NCBI GenBank assembly: GCA_020726505.1
Contig: JAHLEZ010000011.1
Span: 1,674,001-1,738,000 of the forward strand
Source: Leptodontidium sp. MPI-SDFR-AT-0119
Lineage: Eukaryota > Ascomycota > Leotiomycetes > Helotiales > Leptodontidiaceae
Length of the DNA: 64,000 nt
Direction: 5' to 3'
Part shown: positions 12,218-23,791 of the stretch, piece by piece
Position numbering within the stretch: position 1 is the stretch's first letter
Layout: each line of letters opens with the position of its first letter
The notes under the pieces: model-generated
What the model saw: the letters and a program-made list of their open reading frames with translations, nothing else
What the model was told of the DNA's origin: nothing
Databases searched by the model: none
Program-made: the position numbers and the translations under genes

Positions 12218-14002
12218 TCACAACCTCAATAAATCCCCCGCCCTCCTCAACCTCGCCCCCCTCCCACTATCAACCAACTCCGTGAAATCTCTTATATCCC
12301 TTATAAGCTCCGCGGGCTTCTCGACGCTGGCGAAATGTCCGCCGAGGGTGTGCGTGCGCCAGAAGATTATGTTGGGGGAGATGGTGGAGAGGGCCCAGAA
12401 GTGGGGGATGTTGAGGACGTCTGGGAGGGGGGTTAGTTTTGGGTTTGGGATTTGGGGGGGAGGGATGAGAGGGAAAGAGGGAGGGGAGAGGAGAAGGGAA
12501 ACCTTAGAAGAACGATACCCCTAAAGAAGTGAAAGAGGAGGAAGGTTTGGACAAGGAGTTAGGATGTGCAGGAGAAAGTATAGGAGAGGTTAGAAATGAA
12601 GGAGAGTGGGTGAGCGGTACCTTTTGGGAAGATCGAAGCCCCGAAATCAACATTCTTGGGAAGGGGTGTTGTGAAGTAGGGTGTTAGTTTTGCCATGAGG
12701 TTTGGTGCTTTGGCGTTCTTGTAGATGGATGCGTGGCCTGCTGTGCCGGGAATAAGGTAGAGCTGTGCGAGGGCGGGGTATTAGTTTGGCTTGTTTTTTT
12801 CTTCTGATTTTGGGTCGTTTGGGAAGGGGAGAGTGGGGTATAATAGGTGCGGGTACAAGGAAATGCAGTTTGACTTGTCCTCTAAATGCCGCTGAATGAA
12901 TTAGAAATGAGTATTGTACGTACCATAGCCCAAGTGATAATCTCTTCTTCCTCCCACACAAAGTCATCGTCAACTAAATGCTCGACTTTATCTCTGATCC
13001 AGGCTAACATTCCAATTGGCGAATCAACCAGAGCATATGACAGCGTCTGGGGTTTAGTGCCTTGGATCTCAAGATATCCTTGCTCATATCGTAAGCTCTA
13101 GCTTTTGACACTAGTATGAGCATCTGGGAAGCAGGATTGACGTACCCGATTCTTCCTTTTGCCACCACATCATTCTTCCCAACAGACCTCCATCTTTTGA
13201 TTTATCTTGCCATATAGCCCAGAGGATAAAACGTGCGAATGACAATGGCTGTTTCCACCATGATGGAGGAGCAGCCGTTGCCATGTTCACGTGGACAGCT
13301 ACACAGTTCTCGGGGTAGAGAGAACCGATAATACGAACTACGATTGAGCCCCAATCGCCACCTTGTCCCTATATCAAGATTAGAACAACACATCTTCTCA
13401 AATCCGCAGGTTTTCCCGTCTAGCCAAGTGAAAGCTTCAAGGGATTTGGAGAGTATCGCGCTTATACGTACCATATACGTCTCATACCCCAAAGCAATCA
13501 TCAACTTATGATCCACATGCGCCATATCACTCAATCCAAAATCCTCCCTCATCGACATCTCCGAAAACACAAAGCCAGGCAAACTCGGCGCAACGACATG
13601 ATACGCCTGCCCCCCCTCCTTCGGCTCAACCAGCTCATCAATAATCCTCTCCACCTCGAGGAAATTCCCCGGCCAGCCATGCTGGAACAGTAGAGGGATA
13701 GCACCTTCACGTGACGAGCGATGATGTACGAAATGTATAGTTAGATCTTCGCCGTCGTGGTTGATGGGCAGTGTGAACATTTTCAGGTGGGCGTTTATAC
13801 GTGCTTCAACGGCTCGCCAGTCGTATTTCTTACTCCAGTATTCTTGGAGTTGGGACATTATTGGGACAGGTACGCCGTAAGACCATGCTGACGAGGAGGG
13901 GAGGTCTATACCTGGTGGTAGACGGGCTGTACGAACTCGTTGGTTGATGAAGGAGAGGAGGTCGTCTGAGACGGAAATCTTGAAAGGGGTTGGTTCAGCC
14001 AT
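12218..14002 (-). CDS. Epoxide hydrolase, alpha/beta-hydrolase fold with EH N-terminal domain
   Basis: Hydrolyses epoxides to vicinal diols, probably in detoxification or secondary metabolism. Five exons on the minus strand: 14002-13472, 13368-13146, 13078-12924, 12762-12621 and 12420-12218, together 417 aa; all phases close. Residues 1-100 form the EH N-terminal lid/meander domain. HGWPG (from residue 108) is the oxyanion-hole motif. GQGGDWGS, created at the first splice, supplies the nucleophilic Asp (about D182). IQGTKPQTL lies in the lid region. GGHFAS supplies the catalytic His (about H379). Length and motif order match fungal epoxide hydrolases. The fourth intron (12421-12620) is unusually long and has a weaker GTACCG donor, so that junction is the least certain. 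Confidence 0.85.
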
Positions 14003-14854
14003 GGTTGGTGGGGGGCGGGGGTGGTATTGATTTTAAGATGGGTTGAGTTGTTGAAGATGGTTGGATTGATCTCGAGGTTTATGAGAGAAGAGAAGATTGA
14101 TTGGGTTTGAGTAACTACGGAGTAAGTGCGAGGAGAGTCGGGGTTATGTGGCAGTCAGCCTCCTGTCAGCAGAACCTCGCTTCGCCCCTGGAATCCTAGC
14201 TGGACTAGACCGGGCTGGGCTTGCTCCTTCGCAGAGCCAATCAAGAATGAATCGTAGGACAGTGTAGAGAATATCATGTGGCAATCAACTCAGACTAGCT
14301 ACAATATCAAAAATTATTGATATCCGCCAGTATATCTGTTTCTATTCACGCCAGTACGTGACCTAAACTGATGGTGGGGTGAGTGAAGTAAGGGGCTAGG
14401 CTAAGCCATGAAGGACTAGCGCCTTTCGCCTCGCCTGAGCCCCATGCGACCCAATAGAATTGTTTCAACAACAACGCCTCGCTGTGCAAACGACAGCTCG
14501 AATAGCAAACAACGAAAAGGACAAGAGCATGCCAGTGTCGACTCACTAAGCACCTACATAGTTGACATTACACTCGGGAAGTCGGGAAAAGAGATCCCCG
14601 TGCGAGAAATACGACTTTCTGTCTTTCTCCCCAACCCCTCGCTTCGATGCTCAGGACCTCAGGGAAATTCACCACCGAAGCTTTCATCAAGTCAATATCT
14701 TTAACTAGCGTACACGGCAGCCTCGTCGATCCATGCGAACTCTAAGAGCCTAAATAAGAACAGCTACCAACCTTTTCTTGAATCTCGAATCTCGACATCG
14801 CTTTGATATCTGACAAAATACTCAAGCGCGCGTCTATCTGGTAGACCATCTAAA
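14003..14854. other. Divergent intergenic region
   Basis: About 850 bp between the epoxide hydrolase ATG and the BTB ATG. I see no gene. It presumably holds both promoters. Confidence 0.45.
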
Positions 14855-16233
14855 ATGGCGACAAACTGGCCAACAACATGGCCCTCCCCATCGACGGAAC
14901 TTCACTCATTCGACCCCAACGGGGATGTGCTCTTCGTTCTACCTAGATGGCCTGATCCTGATGAGAATAACAGTAGCGACGGGGAGTACGATGACGATTC
15001 TGAGATATCTTCAAGCGAGGAGGGTGAAGACGACGAAGAAGTCATGACGCCTGAGCAGGTTTCGGATCCACACCCGGATCCAACTGTAACGAACAATTCG
15101 GGTGCTCTGGGAGACAGCCAAGTATCTCAACCACTGGAAGATGACCATTTATCTGCAGCGGGCGTAAACCTACCAAGCGATTCGGCTGCCCCAGAAGACG
15201 ACCAGACATCTCAAGTGTTAGAAGATAATCAGATATCTATAGCACATACTACGACATCGGAGAGTGTGCCAACGACGGTTCATATGCGCGCTTCTTCTCG
15301 ACACTTGATGTTGGCGAGCTCGACGTTCCTCTCGATGATTGGCCCAGGTTACAGAGAAGGTAGTGTGCTCCAAGCTCAAGGCTCCGTTGTCATTCCTCTT
15401 GAGGACGATGACCCAGACGCGCTTATTATCCTACTTAATATCATTCACGGCAAAACAAGAATGGTTCCGCGGGAGGTGGATTTGCATACTCTAGCTAAGA
15501 TCGCCGCACTCGTGGATTACTACCGCATGCACGAGACTGTTGAGCTATGGTCCGACCTTTGGATCGAGAAAGTTGGTCTTCATGAAGTAGAGGACGAACA
15601 CGACGAGTTTTCACAACCATGTATACTGAAGCGACTCTTCATTAGCTGGGTCTTTCAGAAAGCTGATGCGTTCAAGACATTGTCGCAGCATATCGAGTAT
15701 GTGGGCACCGAGGAGTTGTGCTGGGAATACGGATCGGAATATGAGGTCGACCTGGAAGATCTTGATAAGCTGCCAATCCCGCCTCCAATACTCGGTAAGT
15801 ACTTGGCATTCGCCCTTCGTGAACAAAATCTGACTATCTAGTAGACGCAATCAATGCCAACCGGGCTGCTGCCATCAAGGGGGCAATCAAGATCATCCAC
15901 GACCTCGTCCAGAAGTACACCGAGCCTACCGTTCACTGTCCTCATGGCGGCTTCAAATGTGATGCCACGGTGTTAGGTTCAGTTATCAAAAATGCAGCGG
16001 AGGTATGCCTTTGGCCACCGCCTGATGATTATGATGCACCCTTCACGGATGTGACTGATGCAATCAGAAGCATGGAGATTGTTACATCGTGCACACAGGC
16101 AGAGGGAGAAGCGAAATTCGAGCATGGAGTGGATAGCTTTATTGAGGCGTCGTTGTTGGCTATTGAGGATGGTCTTTGTGGGTTGGATATTGAGGATTTC
16201 ATACCGAAAGATCGAGTGAAGTTGCAGGTTTAG
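14855..16233 (+). CDS. BTB/POZ-domain protein (fungal type)
   Basis: BTB domains mediate dimerisation and often recruit Cullin-3, but the partner here is unknown. Exon 1 is 14855-15794, the intron 15795-15844 (GTAAGT, CTGAC branch, TAG), and exon 2 is 15845-16233, giving 442 aa. An acidic, low-complexity N-terminal third (DDDSEISSSEEGEDDEE) precedes the BTB core, about residues 145-235. That core has the sequence character of fungal BTB proteins (SVVIPLEDDDPDALIILLN, then IHGKTRMVPREVD and a YYRMHETVEL helix). The C-terminal exon carries a CPHG/CDATVLGSVI region and ends soon after AIEDGLCGLDIEDF. A decayed paralogue with the same exon layout follows 450 bp downstream. Confidence 0.75.
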
Positions 16234-16687
16234 GCCTCTGGGTTTGGCTGGTATTGGCGTGCATTTGAGTTGCTGGGGATGAGGGGTGTTGATTTTTCAA
16301 TCATGGCGTTATTTTGATGACTTGTGTAATTTCCGTACTGGGCAGCTGCTCATTCTTCATCTGTGGGTGTATGATAGTCTCTATCCAAGGAATGTACATT
16401 TTTGCACTGTAGGAAGATAAGAAGTGACCATGTTTAGCCAGCAAAGTGGTAGAACAATATCGGCCAGTCGCGGCTTAGCTACAAGAAGACGAGGACGTGA
16501 GAAAATCGAGCTTTTGAAGCAAACGCAAGATATAGCTTCAGCCAATTGGAGGTCGAGGCTGTCGCTGGAAGGCGAGTCTTGCCTAATTCACTATATCAGG
16601 AGGCGACGCGCGACATGAACATGAGATCTGAAGGTCAGGAGGTGACGTATTACTGGTCCGCCAGCACTGCAAGCACCAACAACAGCA
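16234..16687. other. Spacer between BTB gene and its decayed paralogue
   Basis: About 450 bp with no gene recognised. Short frames here show no domain. Confidence 0.4.
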
Positions 16688-17989
16688 ATGGCTACAAACT
16701 AGCCTCAACTTTGGTCCCCCGCTGCCACGGAGCTACACATCTTTGGCCCTGAAGGCGATGTTCTCTCCATCCTCAACCGCTCAGCTTTGAAGAATGACAC
16801 CGCCGAAGAAGACGATGCCGAGTTCGAGCATCTTGATTTGATGATGATCGATGACGATGATGATGCTATAATTCCCGAGCCAGCTACCAATATGGGCGTC
16901 GACTTTGATATCGAGACCGAGCTGCCCAGCCACATCAGAGTTACAAAGCTAATCGCGTTTTCACCCTATTACCAGCAGAATCTGCATCGTCCAAGAGGTT
17001 CACGTGTATCCTCCAAGGTATTATCGCTCGATTCACCCGTCTTCCGTAGAATGTTGGGTCCCGATTCCAAAGAAGGGGGAAACCTCAAAGCTGAAGGCTC
17101 GGTGGTCATACCTCTCCCTGATGACGACCCAGATTGCTTGATTGTTCTACTTAACATTTTCCATGGCAAGACAAGGAATGTTCCCAGAAGACTTGATCCA
17201 AAAATCAATTCCTTAGCAGACACTGCTAAACCAGTCGATTGCTATCAACTGCACGAAGCAGTCGAATTGTTCTCTGAAACCTGGTTGAGTAACTCTACCC
17301 GAGGGATAAGAATGGGATTGAAATATCTCCAATCGCAGGCAGTGCGATGGCTTTGGGCGAGCTGGGTCTTTCAAGGCGCTGAATTATTCAGGGACATGAG
17401 TCGACTTATGATACTGAAAGGCGAAGAAGACCTGGAATATCGAGATGCTAGCACGTTGTTGAAGCTTCACGATGTCAAACAAGAAGTAGTAGATGGTTTA
17501 CCTCTCCCAACAACAATCTAGGGTAAGTCAAATCACCATCGCGTTGTGTTCGTTGAATTGACATTGTCCAGACGCGATCAACTTAGCTCGAGATTCTGCA
17601 ATGCTCGCCGCTATCGATATCATTCACAACTTTATTACCCAGTACTCTTCTGAACTCGGTCATTGCTGTGACGCTATTTACGACAATAATCGTGAATTAC
17701 AACTCCGGCATCGGTCGTCCTGCGATACCCTGGTTCTTGGTTCGCTCATCAAAGGAGCTCAACTTGCGAAAAGTTGGCTAAAGCCAGAAAAGCCACACGA
17801 CTTCAACTTCGATTCCCCTGCCATAGGAATCCGAAAAGTGGAAATATTCAGTGTTTGTTCTCAAAGGGACGGATGCCCAGATACTGTCGAGCGTCAATCG
17901 AGAATTCGTTGCAAGCCATTGAGGATGCTATATGTGGGCTGGATATCGACTATTTCCTACCCCAGGAGAGAAAAAGAAATCGCGAGTAG
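16688..17989 (+). pseudogene. Decayed tandem paralogue of the BTB/POZ gene
   Basis: The same architecture as the upstream BTB gene can be followed from the start codon to the C-terminus. ATG at 16688 opens MATN as in the intact copy, but the fifth codon is TAG (16700-16702) where the intact copy has TGG (Trp). The frame then continues without interruption through the BTB core (VSSKVLSLDSPVFRRMLG, SVVIPLPDDDPDCLIVLLN, IFHGKTRNVPRR) to a second TAG at 17519-17521, one base before a conserved GTAAGT donor. The intron 17523-17571 matches the intron position of the intact gene. Exon 2 begins DAIN in both copies. A frameshift near 17860-17870 separates VEIFSVCSQ from the conserved C-terminal segment (LQAIEDAICGLDIDYFLP). 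A shorter protein starting at 16787 and ending at 17521 would still contain the BTB domain, so residual expression cannot be excluded. Confidence 0.72.
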
Positions 17990-19012
17990 GAGAGATCGGT
18001 TAATGGATGAAAGTTTTGTGGGAGGAATTGAAACATAACCGGCGCTATTCCAGGCCATCCGTTTGAGAAGAAAACAAGGTCCAACAGTCTAACATAATGC
18101 ATCTTTGGCATCACCACAAACAATAATGGAATCCAAATCACTTTCCTAATCTTGAAATCTGTGATTATAGGACCAGGTTGATGTAGTCGGAATTTTATGT
18201 TGTGTCATGTCATTCAAATTTCTGGATTTACCACTCGGTTTGCTTCCTCATTATTCTGGCGGTCTTGGTAAGGTCTCAGTCAAAAGTTGCAAGCGTCAGT
18301 TACGAAAGTAATATCAATCAGAAGCTCATCTTGCCCTGCGGCAGTCTTAGTAGAGTTTTGTCAACGACATTGTACAGAAGAAAAAAAAATTGTGCGGGCG
18401 CGAATGGAGTTGCTTTGTTCAAACAATACCGTAAGCGAGAAATGAACTATCACGAGCTAAGCACACATTGACTCCTATCGAAGCAAAATTTTGTATGCAC
18501 ACTACCGATTATTTATAGATATGGGTGTAAGAATCAAATGTAAATCATAGATGGCTGTAGAGCATTTCACAGATTACTATCAACTGCTTTTTATGCAATG
18601 TCCCAGCAGGTTTTGTGATGCAAGCCTGAAATGTTAGCGAGCACAGGGTTGAACACGCCTTAAAAAAATGACTGAGACTTAGCGATACCTGCGAACTTCT
18701 TCAAATAGCTGTTCGGATTTTAAGTAAAGACTTTTCATAGGTACTGCCATGTGTTCAATGAGCAGTCAATCAGCTCCTTCGCAAAGAATGGCTTAATATG
18801 ATTCAAGGCGTTTATTGTGTCCACATTGGGAATGGTCAGCTGCGGGTGCATTTCAGCTCTCAGGCGGGGTAAAATCAATCTCAGCTCTTATCTTGACATC
18901 TATCTCCAGAACAAAGTTTTCTGCTACTGCTGATACGTTCCAGTCATACATAAGAACCATAACCTTTCTGCTTTCTTTCATCTTGGTGAAGTGGCTTATC
19001 ATTTTTGGTAGA
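17990..19012. other. Intergenic region
   Basis: About 1 kb between the BTB pseudogene and the HET gene. No gene recognised. The frame of the HET gene is open upstream to 18815, but that extension is not HET-like. Confidence 0.4.
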
Positions 19013-21016
19013 ATGGCTTCTTCAGCACCGTGTCTCCTCCCACTTTACACCTACGAACCCCTCGACACACCTAACACAATCAGGCTGATCAATCTTCTGC
19101 CTTCCAATGCCTCAGATATCGACCAAACTCTGAGGTGCTCATTCTCTGTCGTCTCATTAGCACACAGCCCAGAATTCGTTGCTCTGTCATACACATGGGG
19201 CGAGAACGCATTCACCGCGACTCTCGAGTGCGGGGAGAGCGTTCTGCACATTACGAAAAATCTACACTCAGCACTCCTACAATTCAGACTTTCCGACCGA
19301 CCTCTAGCCATCTGGGCTGATGCCGTTTGCATCAACCAAGCCGATAATGCGGAGAAGTCGCTCCAGATTCCCCTCATGGCTGATATCTACGGTCAAGCAA
19401 CGGAGGTCTTAATCTGGCTTGGAGAAAGCACAGAGGGCACCAAAGACGTTATGCTGTACCTGAAAAGGATTGGGCAGAAATTCCTCGATCGGGGTGGAGA
19501 GATACTTGAGCCTCGAGATGAGCGCAGTCCAGAGAATGATGCTCTCTGGAAAGATATGATCGACGATCCAAACCTGGAGAAAACGGATCTGATCTGGACC
19601 AGGCCATGGTTCTCGCGAGTTTGGATAATTCAAGAATTGGCCCTTGCAAGCCGAGCTATGGTCCATTGTGGCGATGTTAGTATGGACTGGGAAGTGCTGT
19701 TCGCATCTTGTAAAGCACTTGGTCGGGCTGCCACAGACGGAGGTCTCTTCTGGGACAACGCATCGAACCGGCCTCGCAGCTTGAAAGCCACAACAACGCT
19801 GAATGTGTGGAAGCTTAACGACATGAGGAAATCTTTAAATAAACAGAAGAGCATCTCTGATGAGGAGGTGCTGGAATGTCTCAATTCTTCGAGGAGTTTC
19901 CAATGCCGAGACTCCGTAGACCGAATCTTTGGGCTGTCGAGCATCTTTAATCGGGGGAAGGATGTGCCCTTTAGGATAGACTATGGAAAATCCGAAGCAG
20001 AAGTGTTTAAGGAGTTCGCTCGATGGGCTCTGCGAAATGGTGATATTGTTGATATTCTATCGTTTGCTGGCATTGCAAATCACTCTCTCATTGCGAACAG
20101 CCTGGGTTTGCCTTCTTGGGTGCCAGACTGGCGACTTCAATATCGATCTCCTATGGATAGTTTAGGGGGATTCTCAGCCGGACACAAGCTCTCTTCTATG
20201 GTCGAAGTCAACGTGACTTCCGATGAACTTTTGGTCAAGGGTATGGTCGTGGATAGAATCATCGCCGTCGTTCTGGAGAGTGATTCATGGGTGAAACCAG
20301 GCCAGGACCCCCGGTCCTCATTCCTTCGTCCAGCACACCTTCCGGAATGGTATATTCAGGTTGAACTTGTAATAAATAAAGTCATGGAAACGAAGTGGGG
20401 AAGTGACGAAGAATACACTGGCGGAGGCAAGCTCTGGGACGGATTGGCTCGAACACTAATCATCGATCGCAACGACCCATTATTTGACTACCATCGGGAT
20501 CGTCCCAGCGCCGCTTATCCTGATGATCCTGTCACTCCGCCACATGGATACTTCCCTGCTTTCCGTGCACATATGCTCAACTCACTCGCGCCTCCAGAGC
20601 CAGAGTCACCAGCATCTCAACCGCCGCCGACGATCATGCCTTACGAGTCCCTAGAATACCACACTCGTGTTGCTTCAATCACCTCTGATCGGCGATTCTT
20701 TATCACAAGTCTGGGATACATAGGTCTCGGTCCTAAAGGCCTGACGCTCAACGACGTGGTGTGTGTTCCTGCTGGGGCCAGCGTGCCATATATTCTACGA
20801 CCGCTCAATCCAAACTTCAAGCTTTACTGGCAAGGCGTAGAGAGGGCGAGGGAGGCTTATATTCAATTGCCAAAGGGAGAAAAGATGCTTCCTTATATAT
20901 TGAGAAAAGAGGAGGAAACGTATGCCTTGGTTGGGGAATGCTATACTCATGGGTTTATGACAGGAGAAGTGTGGGACGCTCGTGGCTTCTTCTTTGAAGA
21001 TCTTAAAATTGTGTGA
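19013..21016 (+). CDS. Heterokaryon incompatibility (HET) domain protein
   Basis: HET proteins take part in fungal non-self recognition and can trigger cell death when incompatible hyphae fuse. This is a single intronless exon of 667 aa from the ATG at 19013, chosen because the protein-like sequence starts there (MASSAPCLLPLYTYEPL). HET hallmarks follow in order: FVALSYTWG (about residues 55-63), IWADAVCINQ (about 100-109), EVLIWLGES, and TRPWFSRVWIIQELALA (about 195-215). The middle carries the RVFGLS-like segment (DRIFGLSSIF). The C-terminus has the usual LVGECYTHGFMTGEVWD-type ending of large HET proteins. No NACHT or WD-repeat region is present. Confidence 0.88.
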   Translation: MASSAPCLLPLYTYEPLDTPNTIRLINLLPSNASDIDQTLRCSFSVVSLAHSPEFVALSYTWGENAFTATLECGESVLHITKNLHSALLQFRLSDRPLAIWADAVCINQADNAEKSLQIPLMADIYGQATEVLIWLGESTEGTKDVMLYLKRIGQKFLDRGGEILEPRDERSPENDALWKDMIDDPNLEKTDLIWTRPWFSRVWIIQELALASRAMVHCGDVSMDWEVLFASCKALGRAATDGGLFWDNASNRPRSLKATTTLNVWKLNDMRKSLNKQKSISDEEVLECLNSSRSFQCRDSVDRIFGLSSIFNRGKDVPFRIDYGKSEAEVFKEFARWALRNGDIVDILSFAGIANHSLIANSLGLPSWVPDWRLQYRSPMDSLGGFSAGHKLSSMVEVNVTSDELLVKGMVVDRIIAVVLESDSWVKPGQDPRSSFLRPAHLPEWYIQVELVINKVMETKWGSDEEYTGGGKLWDGLARTLIIDRNDPLFDYHRDRPSAAYPDDPVTPPHGYFPAFRAHMLNSLAPPEPESPASQPPPTIMPYESLEYHTRVASITSDRRFFITSLGYIGLGPKGLTLNDVVCVPAGASVPYILRPLNPNFKLYWQGVERAREAYIQLPKGEKMLPYILRKEEETYALVGECYTHGFMTGEVWDARGFFFEDLKIV

Positions 21017-21280
21017 GACTGGTCGCAGTTGAGAAGATCCCGAGACTCCTCGGGGGCGTCAAAGTGTATGATTTGGCAAGAAAACCGGTACCCTCGCTTT
21101 CTTCGCCCTCCTTGACACAAAAGAAATGAAAGACTTCTCTTTCCCTATCCTCATCTCTGTGGGCTGCAGCGGTAGAGCCAATTCCACCAGAACGTGCTAT
21201 GTAGCGATTTGTCATGCCGTCATAACCTAGCTATGATTGTTAAGTATTTGCCTCAATCACGATAACAAGAGAGATTTGGA

Positions 21281-21921
21281 ATGGAGATTCGCCGGAATTC
21301 AAGTTTCCTTCTATCGAAACTCGTCCTTGCACCGCAAGAGTATTTTGGGTGAACATTGAAGCCCTTTCAACAGCTTACCACATTGAGCGAAGAGCTTCCA
21401 CTCGAAACTCGTCTGAAAGAAGATGTGAGTTGGAATATCTCATCTCCCCAATCCAAAGACAATTCAAATTCGTGCTGATTGTTTTGTAGATATGGGCAAT
21501 GAACTACTTGGTCGACGCGGATTCCATGAAAGAGTTGGTTAATGACCTAACAAATGCAACTCCAGCACTGAAGAAAAACAAAATGGTACGTTTTTTCTTC
21601 TATATAATATGGTGAATGAGTAGCTATATCTTCTTATGAAGAACGACTCTATTCAGGTTGTGTTGGCTTAGTTACAACTAACTTTTGCAGGCAATGACGG
21701 TTTTTGATTACCTTGAGCAAAGTCGCGCGAAGCTCATCCAAATCTGCCACGAAGTACGTAGTCAATGGGTAGATATCGAATTTGCTGTACTCTCCAGATA
21801 TGGCGAGGTGACCCAATTGGCCGCGCGGTGAGATGAATTTATCAATGATCTTTTCCAGGCCATCACAGCACATGCACTTAAACTCGTCGAGTTTCATCTC
21901 GACGCTATGGATAATGCTTAG
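21281..21921 (+). pseudogene. Unrecognised gene remnant with three plausible exons and two in-frame TGA codons
   Basis: Not recognised. From the ATG at 21281 one frame can be followed through consensus splice sites: exon 21281-21424, intron 21425-21489 (GTGAGT..TAG), exon 21490-21585, intron 21586-21690 (GTACGT, CTAAC, CAG), exon 21691-21921. The product looks coherent and helical, with segments such as EELPLETRLKEDIWAMN, MTVFDYLEQSRAKLIQICHE and NDLFQAITAHALKLVEFHLD. Two TGA codons interrupt it, at 21350-21352 and 21829-21831. This favours a decayed gene, although an unseen extra intron could remove the first stop. The minus-strand frame over 21649-21897 covers the same DNA and is an alternative reading. 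Confidence 0.35.
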
Positions 21922-22165
21922 AAAGGTCAGACAGGAACTACTTCTAGAATATTAGCTGGGCATCTTCGTAGTCTCCGAGGTTCAATAGCTACCGTTAGTT
22001 TTGGCCGCACCGGCCTGACGGTCGTGATACCATAGGGGATTTCCTGTGTCAATTTGAATTATTAGGACATCTAGACATAGAATGAATGCGAGCCATGCCA
22101 TCGTGTCTAGTTAAAATTCGCAAATCAAATTTGGTGCTTTGCATCGGGACATAAATCCCTGCAAA

Positions 22166-22793
22166 TTACACAAAATACAATGAATGGTCTTCACCCTTCT
22201 CGTATCTCGAGTCAAGTAATAGACTCCATAACACGTAGTACGCCTTCCAGAGAAGTTTGACATCTGCTCTGACCCAGCCTTGATAGTCCGCATCGTCAAC
22301 CCCGCCATCGTTGTCCTCGGAATCACCGTCTTCAGAGTCATCTATATCGAATTGGGTGTCCACGAACTTCAAAAAAGAAGTCTGCTTCGCAGAGCTCGGG
22401 ATGGTCGCGCAGCAAGGAATTCAACGCCTCTTCGTCGATGACAATACAGGCATTAAGCAGAATTAGTTCGGAAGTTGTGTGTCGGAGAACAACTCCCTTC
22501 CATTCGGTGATCTGTTTCCGAACGATATGGAAAGGCGCACCGTCGAGACTGGTCTTGTGTTGAAATACTTTGTTTTTGAATTTCGCGACGATGAGTTTAT
22601 TCGGTCCGGGATCAAGCGAAGCATCATTTCTCAGATCAAAACTCGATGCAAAAGCGACGTGTGCTTTAATTTTCGCCATGATCAGGTCCCAATGTTTGTC
22701 AGACTTTGCGGTGTAGACTGTGCAAAAGATAGCGAAACCCCATGAGCAAAGTTGACAAACCTTCTCTCCAATAAAAGCCAAGCTTTTACACAA
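22166..22793 (-). pseudogene. Fungal hypothetical protein, split by a homopolymer frameshift
   Basis: The minus-strand frame 22793-22338 opens with a segment (WGFAIFCTVYTAKSDKHWD) of a type I associate with uncharacterised ascomycete proteins, and continues with KGVVLRHTTSELILLNACIV and a VIDEEALNSLL segment. Just after the DHPELCEADFF segment the frame ends, while the neighbouring frame 22372-22166 carries what looks like the continuation (KFVDTQFDIDDSEDGD, then YQGWVRADVKLLW). The switch falls in a run of six T (minus strand, about + 22372-22377). One base too many in that run would explain it. This is either a sequencing indel or a real lesion. Function unknown. Confidence 0.45.
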
Positions 22794-23791
22794 TTCAAGT
22801 CTCGAACCACTGATCTACGAGTCAGAAGACCTCTTAGTTACTGTCACCTCATATACCACCTCCAACAAAATCCAAGGCCCAAAAAGGTTCGCCATTTGGC
22901 GACTTGCACGTGAGCGCCTCACGTCACAACTTAACACTTCCATATCTCCATGCTTTTGTGGACACGAAACTCAGATATTAATGTGCTAGGCAAACTAACC
23001 TAAACTTATAGTTTGTACTACGGTCTGTACATGAATGTAAACTGCGTAATAAAGCCAGAAGATCTCAGTCTGACTTTTTGTTAGTGATGACAAACCTCAA
23101 GCTTAAGCCACTAAGTTCCGTCCTTCCCTATCATGGTGTATCTTCATATCCTGTATCCTCTGTACCGCTGAGTCCCCCCCCCCTTCTGAATCTATTTCTC
23201 TCGCAGCCATCCCCTCTAGCAGATAGACCTGGGCAGGCCCACATCGGTAGCGATTCCCGGATTTATTCTCCTTGATATATTTTTGATTGAGTCAACTCAC
23301 CGAAGAACGTGATATGCTTATATCGAGAAAGCTAAATTTAGAGACCGAGGCACTGGAGTGAAGCTAGACTGAACTTGACTCGCTGAATCCTGTTGTGAGA
23401 TATAGCGAATTAGCAATCAAAGGAGCGGATGGCTGCCACGAGTGCTTGAAATTATTAATGACTGTACAAAAGATCCCACATGCTCGAATTTTGATGTTTG
23501 TAACTCGGAACAATGTTGTTCAGGCCATTCGAGCTTGGGCATATTTTAAGGTTTGCCAAGACAGTTAGCTCAACACTCAGATGCGGGCCCCACTCGAATG
23601 CGGTGAACGTTTACTTACCCCATTATACAATCTGAAAGCCATCCTGAAAACCGTCCGCGACTATCAAAAACATCATCGTCACAAGGTACTCTTGGGTGGA
23701 ATCAACTTCATTGATACCCGAATGCTGTTATCCACACAGGGCATGCAGAGGGCACCTTTTAATTGACAAGAGACAGCCGTCGGCCTCAGTC
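22794..23791. other. Intergenic region
   Basis: About 1 kb, AT-richer than its neighbours, with a C-run (23174-23183). No gene is supported. A weak tRNA-like stretch near 22795-22850 was rejected. Confidence 0.4.

Noticed and set aside
22795..22850. tRNA-like sequence on the minus strand (CTGA-loop-TCAG plus GGTTCGAGAC)
   Set aside because: The T-arm-like motif is present but there is no matching acceptor stem, and the anticodon stem is only four base pairs with an eight-base loop.
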